Shown one piece after another: positions 1 through 9,054 of a stretch of 64,000 bases of DNA. Position 1 is the stretch's first letter. Every line of letters begins with the position of its first letter. Both the position numbers and the translations under genes were made by a program. Source of the stretch: Strix aluco (taxonomy: Eukaryota; Chordata; Aves; Strigiformes; Strigidae); contig NC_133932.1 in the NCBI RefSeq assembly GCF_031877795.1, positions 40,314,180-40,378,179 of the forward strand. Direction: 5' to 3'. The notes beneath the pieces were generated by a model. It worked only from the letters and a program-made list of their open reading frames with translations, was not told the origin of the DNA and made no database searches.

Positions 1-43
1 CTCAGTTTTGCCATAGTGCAGAGCTCCGAGCAGTTGGGAGTTT

Positions 44-172
44 AATTACTTAGGGCAGCACTTGCTGCGGGTGTCAAGTGAGGCTTTGGCCATGAAGAAA
101 AGGTGGCGTTGCCTCTGAAACACTTCAGGTGCCAGCTGGGAGAGTCGCACCTGAATGTCCGTGCTCTGCTGA
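44..172 (+). repeat. 129-bp direct repeat, left copy (flanks CR1)
   Basis: Matches 1907-2035 base for base except for three substitutions and no gap. It abuts the left end of the CR1 fragment exactly. The unit 2 equivalent is 36512-36640, which has two further private substitutions. Confidence 0.93.
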
Positions 173-1906
173 GTCCTCATAAGACCTGTGCTCCAGACCC
201 TTCACCAGCTTCACTGCCCTTCTTTGGACACGCCCGAGTCATTCAATGTCCTTTTTGTAGTGAGGGGCGCAAAACTGAACCCAGTAATCGAGGTGCGGCC
301 TCACCAGTGCCGAGTACAGGGTAAGATCACTTCCCTGTCCCTGCTGGCCACACTATTTCTGATACAAGCCAGGATGCCATTGGCCTTCTTGGCCACCTGG
401 GCACACTGCTGGCTCATTCAGCCGGCTGTCAATCAACACCCCCAGGTCCCTCTCTGACTGACAGCTCTCCAGCCACTCCTCCCCAAGCCTGTAGCGCTGC
501 TGGGGGTTGTTGTGGCCGAAGTGCTGAACCCGGCATTTGGCCTTATTGAAACTCCTACAGTTGGCCTTAGGCCATCGCTCCAGCCTGTCCAGGTCTCTCT
601 GCAGAGCCTCCCTATCCTTGAGCAGATCAACACTCCCACCCAACTTGGTGTCGTCTGCAAACTTACTGAGGGTGCACTTGATCCCCTCCTCTAGATCATC
701 AATAAAGATGTTAAACAGGAGTGGCCCCAAAACCGAGCCCTGGGGGACACCACTCGTGACCGGCCGCCAACCGGATTTAACTCCGTTCACCACAACTCTT
801 TGGGCCCGGCCATCCAGCCAGTTTTTTACCCAGCAAAGCGTGTGCCCATCCAAGCCACGAGCAGCCCCTTTCGCCAGGAGAATGCTGTGGGAAACGGTGT
901 CAAAGGCCTTACTAAGTCAAGGTAGACAACATCCACAGCTTTTCCCTCATCCAATAAGCAGGTCGCCCTGTTGTAGAAGGAGATCAGGTTTGTCAAGCAG
1001 GACCTGCCTTTCATAAACCCACGCTGACTGGGCCTTGATCATCTGGTTGTCCCGCACGTGTTGTAAGATGGTTCTCAGGATGAGCTGCTCCATCAGCTTC
1101 GCGGGCACCGACGTCAAGCTGACAGGCCTGTAATTTCCCGGATCATCCTTCCGACCCTTCTTATAGATGGGCGTCACATTGGCCAATTTCCAATCTGTCG
1201 GGACCTCCCCGGTCAGCCAGGACTGCTGGTAAATGCTGGAAAGCGGCTTGGCGAGCACCCCAGCCAACACCTTCAGCACCCTCGGGTGTATCCCGTCCAG
1301 TGCCATAGACTTGTGTGTGTCTATGTGATGCAGCAGGTCAGTGACTGTCTCCTCCTGGATTGTGGGAGGGTCGTTCTCCCAGTCTCTGTCTTCCGGCTGA
1401 GGAGGCTGGATTCCCTCAGTACAACTGGTCTTGTAATTAAAGACTGAGGCGAAGCAGGCATTAAGCACGTCAGCCTTTTCCTCATCACTCGTTGCCATGT
1501 TTCCTCCTGTGTCTAGCAGGGGATGGAGGCTCTCCCTGGTCTGTCTTTTGCTGTTGACGTGCTTACAGAAACATTTCTTGTTGTCATTGACTGCTGAAGC
1601 CCGATTCATTTCTATCTGGGCTTTAGAGCTCCTGATTTCCGCCCTGCATAGCCTCAGAGTGTCTTTGAAACATTGTGAGTGGCTAGCCGCTTCTTCCAAA
1701 GGCTGTAAACTCTCCTTTTCTCCCTGAGTTGCAGCCACAGCTCCCTGTTTAGCCAGGGTGGCGTTCTGTGTCGCCGGCTTCTCTTACAGCACCTGGGGAC
1801 AGCCATTAAGACTTCCTTCTTAAAGAGTGTCCAGCCTTCCTGGACCTCTATACCCTTCAGGACCATCTCCCAAGGGATTCTGTCATGCAGTTGCCTAAAC
1901 AAGTCA
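173..1906 (-). mobile_element. CR1 LINE fragment, antisense, truncated at both ends, frameshifted
   Basis: On the minus strand this encodes the linker and reverse-transcriptase part of a CR1 LINE ORF2, a non-LTR retrotransposon polymerase that copies its own RNA at the target. Recognisable blocks are the PPWLN and DKRKTRE-like linker, [57 protein letters not shown], and the catalytic FADDTKL. The endonuclease region and the CR1 3' end are missing. The element stops at the sequence meaning 'tcttatgagga', several hundred bases short of a normal 3' tail. Frame breaks lie near 1739 (shared with unit 2), near 925 (shared; the YLDL..AFDTVSH block is out of frame) and at 1034 (an extra T, unit 1 only). 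It is a dead copy. Short 129-bp direct repeats abut both ends. Confidence 0.93.
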
Positions 1907-2035
1907 AATTACTTAGGGCAGCACTTGCTGCAGGTATCAAGTGAGGCTTTGGCCGTGAAGAAAAGGTGGCGTTGCCTCTGAAACACTTCAGGTGCCAGCT
2001 GGGAGAGTCGCACCTGAATGTCCGTGCTCTGCTGA
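1907..2035 (+). repeat. 129-bp direct repeat, right copy (flanks CR1)
   Basis: Partner of 44-172 and directly adjacent to the inner end of the CR1 fragment. It is identical to its unit 2 counterpart at 38373-38501. The two copies within a unit differ at three sites and those differences are shared by both units, so the 129-bp duplication is older than the 36-kb duplication. Confidence 0.93.
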
Positions 2036-2229
2036 CTCCCGTGCAACCATTGCAAGACCTGCAGATCAGCCATGCCATTTCTTTCCCCGGTGGTGGCTGG
2101 CACTTGTGTTTTCCCTTCTGAAAGGAGCTTGACCCCATCAGACATCACACAGGGCTGAAGTGTCGAAAGAAGAGAGGCCGTTTCAGTATTTGGAGCTTTG
2201 GGAAAAGCTGGTTTCAAAACTCCATTCAT
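1909..2229 (-). CDS. Unrecognised 106-codon ORF spanning a flanking repeat
   Basis: An ATG-to-stop frame of 106 codons on the minus strand. It starts MNGVLKPAF and ends in KCCPK, and its last ~40 codons fall inside the right 129-bp repeat. The unit 2 copy (38375-38695) gives the same protein. I do not recognise the family. It has no signal peptide or membrane segment. The left 129-bp repeat also keeps this frame open to the same stop, which is compatible with the CR1 having landed in or near the end of an old exon. It could equally be a chance ORF or part of an unrecognised repeat. Treat it as hypothetical. Confidence 0.18.
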   Translation of the reverse strand: MNGVLKPAFPKAPNTETASLLSTLQPCVMSDGVKLLSEGKTQVPATTGERNGMADLQVLQWLHGSQQSTDIQVRLSQLAPEVFQRQRHLFFTAKASLDTCSKCCPK

Positions 2230-4546
2230 GACGGACGGACGGAAAAGGGTGTGTTTGCATCGGTCCAGAGAGAGCTGATCTGCAGGAGGAGGTGCAAGAA
2301 AGCCATATCTTATGTAGCTGATCTGGAGTTCTTAAGCTGTTGGAAACTGCAAGCTAGTCCTGTGTGAGCCCGAGTGATAAGAAAGGGTATTCTGCTGTGT
2401 GCTGCATACAAGTACTTGCAGCGACCAAAGAGCTGCAGCGGGTGTTCCCCGCTCGGACTCAGCAAGTTGGTTCAGCATCTCTCTGCCAGCTGTGAATAAA
2501 AATGCAGTGGAGTAATTCAATGCTCCTGTCCGCTGCCCGTCTGCGTTTTTGTTTTAGAAATTATTTTCTCTTTCCTTCCTGACCTTGACAGGTTTATGAG
2601 GTATGCAGCTGTATGCCAAGAGCAGGCCAATACTTTTCTGGAGTTTAGTTGCATTTTTGAAAGGTGCAGTGCTTCGTTCCTGCACACGTAAAGCAGTGCA
2701 GCTCTGCTGGCATGATCCACCTTCTTGACACACACTCGGAAGTGTCAAGGAAGTTGTGTGACAAGGGACCATTCTTTGCTTGCGTTCATCAATGTCTTTG
2801 TGTCATTTCTTTCAAATCCGTGGAGTCTGACAACATCCACGTTGGTTCGGCATCTCTCTGCCGAGAAGGAGTAGTTGTAAATAAAGCCTGGAGGGTTTTC
2901 GAGTCTGGAGCAGTCTGGCCAGCATGTCCCTCCTGTCCCTCCCAGACGACAGGCGCTGCCACGCGTAAGATGCTCCCTGTAATCTGAAGTTCCCATGCCA
3001 GCTCCCCAGCTGGGGAGATGTGCTGGCTGGTGGGCACTGGCTGAGGCAGCTGGGCAGTGAGCCAGCAAGGCCTCCTGCGAGGGCCGGGATGGCTCTGAAG
3101 GCGGCACGGGGCTGCTTCGGCTTAGTGGCGCGCAAGTGCAATCTGCTGTCCGGAGCAGAAGGGCACGGCGCCTCTCTCCTCGCCTCCGCCGAGGTGGTGC
3201 TGGGGTCGCCTCGTGCTCGTCGAAGCCCAGGCGTCAGAGCTCATCGGGGAGTCCAAGCAGCAAAAGTAGATGGGCACCTACAAGGGCAGAGTCAGCAAGC
3301 GCTGGTGAAACCATGAGGGCAGGAACAGGCGTGATTTTGTTCCCCGTTCTTTGGGAAGCCCTATGAAAAAGGGGTCGTTCCTGGCACCGGAGAGAGAAGC
3401 CTTAGTGGCAGCGACTCTGGTGTTGCTTTGGCCCCTTCTCAACACCTGCGATGCCCTCAGGGCGTGGCAAGTTGACAGAGATGTGCAGTGCCCCCTTGCC
3501 AGGCAGCAGGGCTCGGCAGGGAGCCCCCAGGGAGCTGCGATGGGGTCCTTCCCAAAACACGAGCAGCAGCAGCAGCCCTCACTGTCCCGTGCTAAAATGG
3601 CAGGCTGGCAGGCAAACAGCACTCTTTTTTTGATTTGTTATTGTGGCGGTTTTCTTTCTCTTCCGCCAGTTTTCTGAGGTGAAACATGAGCTTTTTCAGA
3701 AATGCCAGTATCTCAGTGTGTACAGCTCTTTGGAACAACTCCTTACTGCGTCTTTGGGACTGAGGCAGCAGCAGCCAGCGCTAGGGTTGCCAGCTGGCAT
3801 GGCCAGAAAAGAGGGACTTGGCCTCGTTCTGTAGGTAGCGGGTCAGGGAGCTCAAAACTGTGAGTCTCGTGCGCTTGCCAGGGTGCCTGCTCAGCCTCGC
3901 ACAAACAGAGCTTCAGCAAGTGCAAAATGAAACCTGCCACCGCTGGAGCGGTCTGTTTCTCCTGACCTACACGTTCTCCCAAGGGCAGGTGCGTGCTTCC
4001 TGTCTGGGGCCATCTCTGTGCACCTCGGAAAGATCTCCTATACTCAGAGCAGTGTTCAGAGCCTTTGAAAGATGGACAACAGGGTCTGCTACACACCTGG
4101 GCTCCCCCTTCATGTTGCCTGCTCGGATGCCCTCAGTTGCCCATCCCCGACAGCTCCGTATCCACCTTCCTCCTCTTGCTGCCGGGTGGCCCATCACTCC
4201 CCTCCGCACAGCCTGCTCTTCTCTTCAGGTGGTGTGAAGAGCCCGGCAACCTTTCCATTCAATAGTACGGTTAGACAGGTAAAGCCACGATAAACATGAA
4301 ACAATTCTGCTCTTCATCAAAGCTAGCTCATTTTACCTCCTCTCCCCAGATGAGGTCTTTGGGTGTTCGCTTTCTGGGGCGACTGGAGGCACCTGCAATG
4401 GAAAGGGGGAAGGTCACAGGTGGCAAGGACCTACCTGCCCCGTTGCTACCTCAGCTCTGAAAGGCAGATCCCTTGGATGGGTTTGCGCAGCCCAACTGAG
4501 GCAGTTCTGGTGGGACCACCGCACAAAGTGCAAGGGCCAGCCTGCA
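2036..4546. other. No confident gene (downstream flank of the RhoGAP gene)
   Basis: Moderately to strongly GC-rich from about 2930. It holds a short GACG-type tandem at 2228-2240 and the dispersed 131-bp repeat at 2520-2650. A candidate minus-strand exon at 4337-4392 has a good acceptor (TTCCATTGCAG) and a GAGGAG/GTAAAA donor. It may be an alternative or additional 3' exon of the ARHGAP20-like gene. I see no clear minus-strand polyadenylation signal here. Confidence 0.5.
2520..2650 (+). repeat. Dispersed 131-bp repeat, copy A
   Basis: Nearly identical to 27391-27520, about 24.9 kb away in the same unit and orientation. There is one 1-bp gap and about two mismatches in a T-rich stretch and one nearby site. 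The flanks on both sides do not match. I do not recognise it as a known repeat family. Unit 2 equivalents are 38986-39116 and 63837-63966. Confidence 0.9.
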
Positions 4547-7500
4547 TCAGCCTTCCTCTGCGCTTTTGCAGAGCCACAGGTTGGTGGATGATCTGGGTTG
4601 TCCCTGCGGCGGCAGCAGTCCCCCGTTTTGAGGGGGGAGGCTTTGGTTGTCACGCTGTTTGTGGCCCCGACATACCTCTGCTGCCGGTGCTGGCGACTCC
4701 TCAGGCGATGTGCCGGCAAGCCCAGCCACCTCCTCCCCAAAGAGCTCCTCGTGATGGTCAATGAGGAACTCCACCAGCTGAGTCACCTGCACACAGCAAA
4801 CCACTGGTTTGCACCCGGGTGTGACAGCCTTTCCCACTGCTGTGCCTGGCTTCTGCGCAGCTGTGGGGCTGCTCTTGCTGGCAGCTGCCCCAAGAGCGTT
4901 TGCTGAAGAGAGGAGGCAGCCAGGTACCACTGAACAGCAAAGCTCGGGTGGGCCCAGAGGGCTGTAGCCGGCTGGTAAACAGAGCGTACCTTCCCCGTGG
5001 CCTGCACCAGGACGTCCAGGGGAAGGGTGTGCTCCTCAGCTGGGCTCAGGAGGTTTGGCCCCACACAGATGGCCAGGTTGCCGGCAGTCATCCTGCTGGT
5101 GGCCACGTTCCTGCTGATGGTTTGCAGGAGGGCCAGCAAGTGCTTGAGCAGGACGAGGTTGGCCTCGGGCAACTTGCTGGCCACCCTGAGGGAACAGGAC
5201 CGCTATGTTAATGAACTAGACCTTGTCAACACATGTCTCCCAGGCTGATCTCACCCAAGCGCGCCCGAGGGAAGGCTCCCTGGCCACACCTGCTCTCCGG
5301 CAGAGGGCCCGCCTTCGCTGAGAGAGGGCCACCTCCCTCCTCCCTGCCTTCCCTTCTGGCAAGAGTCCCTTCGTGGAGCAACCCCCAGTGCCTGCGGGCA
5401 GCGCTCCAAGGAGAGAAGTGCTCTGCTGTGCCACTTGCCCCCAAAACCCGACGCCACGGCAGCAAGAGGTGGCTGGCAGAAAAAAGGGCTTTTTCAAGGA
5501 GGCCGTCGCTCTGCAGACCAGTGCCGGCCTGTGCCGGTGCCCGTGGAGCAGGCAGGCTGCTCGCCACACTTACTCTTTCAGTCCTGCCAGCTTCTCCTGC
5601 CTGCTGGTCTTCTGCAGGGCGCTCATCCACTCCTCGTAGAGATGTGCCTCGAGGAGCTTGGAGGGGATCTTGCGCAGGAAGTCCTGCAATGCCAAGGGAT
5701 CCGGGTGAGGACTTGACCACCACCGCCAGGAGCACAGGCAGCATCCCTGGCACTGTGGCTGACGAGCAGGCGGCTGGGTTTTGGCTCCTGCTCTTGCAGG
5801 CGCCCAGCAGCAGCGATGGAGCCGGGAGCTGCCGGGCTCCAGGTCAGCAGGGTTCACCTTCAAGAGGACGGCCAGCACGCACGCAGGCTGGCTTTCGAGC
5901 CGGACCTCCGCTCCGGTGTCGAGGGCCTCCCGGAGCTCACGCAAGGCACGCTCGCTAGCTGCCAGCCGGAAGATCCCCTCCGTGGATGGCCCGTGCTGGT
6001 GCAGGAGAGCCAGCAGGTCCTGCGGGGGACAGAGGAGAAGAGTTGCTTGGCTGGAGACAGGCCCTGGGGCAGGTGAAGGTTTCTCAGGGCCAGGAGCGAG
6101 TGGGGATGGCTCCGCAGCTCTCCCTGGGGCGGGATGGAGGGGTGGCTGGAGGCTGGGGACGTGGGGAGGAGCCGGCTTTGTCCCTGAGTGCCAGCCGGGG
6201 TCCCTCTGCTTGGGATGCCCAGCTCTCCAGAGGAGCCAGCGGGGTGGGGCCCCCCTGGCCAGGCTTGCTTACCTGGATGGGCTGGGGCAGTGTGCCATCC
6301 TGGCTGCAGAGGGCTGCCAGGGGCCGGCCAAAGAGAGCCCCGCTGCCGGCAGAGCCCGACGGCCCAGGCGCCTCTGCAGCGGCCGAGGTCCCTCGCCGTG
6401 CAAAGGGCCAGGGCAGCCCCCTCCTCCTGCTGCGGCTCCCACCCGCTGTCAAGGGAAAGCAAGCAAAAACCCCTGCATGAGAGCCAGCAGATGAGTGCTC
6501 CCAGACCCTCTCAGCGCTGTCCCCCCACCGCCGAGCGCAAGGGAGAGGCATCGTTTGGTAACGAGGGGTCCTGGGGGCTCAGCTGTCTCCTGCACAGAGC
6601 GATAGGGATGGACGTGCCCCGAGGGAAGGGCAGCAGCCCCCCTGCAGCGCGAGTGCCCGCCTGCCAGAGGAGGAGAGAAAGGCCGTCCTGCCCCCCTCTT
6701 CTCCAGACTCACCAGCCGAGGAGCCACGTCCACCTTTGCTGCCAGCAGGGACGGGTGGTGGCCGCTGCTCTGCACCCGCCTGCAAGAAATGCACTGTGCT
6801 CACCGAGCAGCCGAGCAGCAGAAAGGGCCCCCGGTGAGCTGCGGCGGCCCCTGGCCACGTGTGAGAGAGAGGTGGGGACGGCCAAGATTGCACCCTGAAA
6901 GATCCTGACCTTTGCCTGGCCCTCGACCAACCTCTCCAGGCTGCTGGCACGTACTGTCGCCACCTGGGCAAGGGGAAAAGAGCAGAAGGTGAGAAGCGAT
7001 GTGCCTGATGCTGGGCTGGAGCAGCATGTGGGGGCAGAGCAGAGACAGGAGGGACACTCACTGCATTGCAGTGGCTGAGCTCCTTGATCAGGGGCTTGAT
7101 GGAGGGCAGCTGGGTGACCCGGGCTCCCTCCACTCCTTCTGGTGTCCTGTGTATGGGAAAGGGGCAGAGAAAGAGCTGTGTGAGACCCAAGCTGCGTTTT
7201 CCCTCTCCTGCCAGCCCAGGGAGCACTTCCAAGCTGCCTCGAAGCAGCCGGGTGCCACGTGGCAGTCGAGCGGAGAGCAGCGGCAGTGGTGGGGCCAGGG
7301 CTGGGCAGGTGTTGGCTGGACACAGGCGGGCAAAGCAGCTCCGCCAGCTCTGCCTGCTCAAGAGCTGCCTGCAGCCACGGGGGCACCTCTCGCCAGCCTG
7401 GAGCATCCCCCGTGATGTGAGCACGGGCCTCCCAGGCCGAACTGCCAGGCCGGGCTTACCCTCGGAGTGCGCCGACCCAGAGCTCCTTCTGCGCCCGGGA

Positions 7501-8313
7501 GCTGCAGAAAGAGAAGAGAAGCAGCCTGAGTGCCCGCTGCTCCCCAGCCTGCAGGCAGAGGCGGGCGCTGGCACAGCCCTGCTCCGTGGGGACGGCCACA
7601 GAGGCAGGAGGAAGCCCCGTGGGGCAGGACAGAGGCGCTGCCCCGTCCTGCTGTGGGATGTGGCACCGAGACTCACCGGAAGGTCACGACGCAGGAGCCG
7701 CAGGGCCAGACGAGGACAAGGGAGCTGGTGGTCTTGCCTTCCTCCTCCTCAGGGCCATCACCGGCCGCCCCCATGCTGGTGCTCAGCACCTGCAGCTGGC
7801 CCAGGGCCAGGCAGAGCTGCGGGCGCGGGGCGCTGCCAGGTCTGCAGAGAGGAGCGGCAGGGAGTGACCTGGAGGTGGCCGAGCCCAGTGGCTCCCCTCT
7901 ACCGCCCACCTGTCACGGGCATGGCCGTGGGTGCCTCCAGCACCAGGGTGCCGGGGGCCTGGGGCTGCTCCTTGGGTGTCCCTGGCCTGGTGCCGGGGCC
8001 GGGGCTTGGCAGGAAAGGCAGTGGGGTTCTGCGAGTCTTACTTGGACTTGGCGATGACCAGGGTGTCCCTGAAGAGGAGGAGGTCCCTTTCCCTCGTCAC
8101 ACGGCCCTGGGTCACCCGCACGCGCTGGCGCAGCAGCGGCTCGGGTGACCCCGGGACAGGCCCGCAGGGCTGCACGGGGTCAGGGTCGTCCCTGCAGAGC
8201 AGACGGCGTCGGGCATGAGCAAGGCGGCTGCTGCGGGGCCCGGCTGTGCCAGCGTGTCCCCGAGCCGCGGGGGGAGCTCACCTGGAGCCACGGCAGCAGT
8301 TCAGCTGGCCCAT
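4547..8313 (-). CDS. ARHGAP20-like: ARHGAP20-like Rho GTPase-activating protein, intact 13-exon gene, unit 1
   Basis: Coding exons on the minus strand are 8313-8282, 8191-8042, 7841-7677, 7501-7460, 7146-7062, 6963-6910, 6779-6713, 6445-6273, 6019-5858, 5683-5574, 5185-4990, 4786-4676 and 4603-4547. All introns are GT/AG and every phase joins, giving 1404 nt and 467 residues. The PH domain is at about 27-130 (LLLFRDTLVIAKSK; SLVLVWPCGSCVVTF). A shortened RA-like start lies at about 137-176. The RhoGAP domain is at about 236-420 and should stimulate GTP hydrolysis by Rho-family GTPases. Its arginine finger R274 (EGIFR), the LLKDFLRKIP block (K310, R314) and N391 of CVGPNLL are present. The start is the first ATG after an in-frame TAA at 8394-8392. 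The protein is much shorter at the C-terminus than mammalian ARHGAP20. TAGAP is the next-closest candidate but lacks the PH domain. The last exon is the least certain. Confidence 0.88.
8282..8313 (-). CDS. ARHGAP20-like: First coding exon of the ARHGAP20-like gene, with possible N-myristoylation signal
   Basis: This exon encodes MGQLNCCRGS followed by a phase-2 GTGAGC donor. Gly2, Gln3, Cys6 and Cys7 fit the N-myristoylation pattern (Gly2, a permitted residue at 3, a small residue at 6, no proline at 7). The adjacent cysteines could be palmitoylated, which would place the RhoGAP at membranes. The start is supported by an upstream in-frame stop with no other ATG between. The lipidation is inference. 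The same codons occur in unit 2 (44779-44748). Confidence 0.7.
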
Positions 8314-8744
8314 CCCGCCGAGGACACCAGAAGTCTCAGGTAGCACACACTCTGGGGCTCCAATGGCCCGAGAAAGGCTGTCGAGGGGGTCTTAGCGCTC
8401 TGCAATGCTGCTCGGCGAGACCCCACTACGACTCTGTGCTGCAGGCACACTGTCGCTGCAGCACTGGGGCCGTTGCCGGGGCAGCGCCGGGTCAACACAG
8501 TGGGACATTGTGACCCCAACGGTGGTGCTGGGGGGTGCTGGGGGGGGCGGGGCACTGAGGGGCTCTCCCCAGGGTGGCCGTGCCTCTCTCGTCCGGGGGA
8601 GGCCACCTGGGCACAGCACTGCAGGCATGGCCTCACCAGCGCTGAGCAGAGGGAAGGCTCACCTCCCTCCAGCTGCCGGCAAGGCTTTGCCCAGTGCCGC
8701 CCAGGGTGCCGCTTGCTGCCGCCTTTGGGCAAGGGCACCTTGCT

Positions 8745-8870
8745 GGCTCCTGGTGAACTTGGTCTCCAGCAGGACCCCCAGGGCCTTTTCTGCCATGTTG
8801 CTTTCCAGCAGCTTTGTCCAGGTGCTTTTGGTCAAAGAGGGGTGTCTGAAGAAGGACGTATTGTATGGCT
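8745..8870 (-). mobile_element. Degenerate CR1 fragment
   Basis: Wording such as 'ccagcaggacccccagg' followed by 'ccttttctgcc' and 'ctttccagcag' resembles the antisense of the CR1 3' region ('dates back' to the RT C-terminal part). It is much more diverged than the CR1 at 173-1906. Endpoints are approximate. The unit 2 equivalent is 45211-45336. Confidence 0.5.
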
Positions 8871-9006
8871 GGACAGCTAGGATGGGCCCGTCACAAATCT
8901 TTGCTGTAGGAGAGGAAGTGGTTTTGTCTGTGGCAAAAATCCCAGATTACTGATTAGGCCTAATTCCTCATTATTATTTAGTAGTAATTAGGCCGAGTTA
9001 CGTGCA

Positions 9007-9054
9007 CTCCTCGGCTTGGATCAGGACGTTTGGCCACACGCAGGTGGCCAGGTT
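9007..9054 (-). pseudogene. Ghost of an ARHGAP20-like RhoGAP exon
   Basis: On the minus strand the 48 bases read NLATCVWPNVLIQAEE in one open frame. The live exon at 4990-5185 reads NLAICVGPNLLSPAEE over the same span. I count seven nucleotide differences and no gap. The flanking bases do not align to the rest of the exon. It is a remnant of another, older member of the family lying about 0.7 kb upstream of the live gene's start codon. Confidence 0.72.

Noticed and set aside
5233..5958. 241-codon plus-strand ORF
   Set aside because: Antisense shadow of RhoGAP exons 9-10 and their introns.
6579..7676. 365-codon minus-strand ORF and 360-codon plus-strand ORF (7066-8148), both duplicated
   Set aside because: Both cross the introns of the ARHGAP20-like gene. 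The minus one reads through several exons in mixed phases and the plus one is its antisense. Composition is GC-rich and free of recognisable domains.
8957..8994. Inverted repeat (9-bp stem, 20-nt loop) as a terminator or cruciform
   Set aside because: Short, AT-rich stem in vertebrate intergenic DNA. No functional context beyond lying at a composition boundary.
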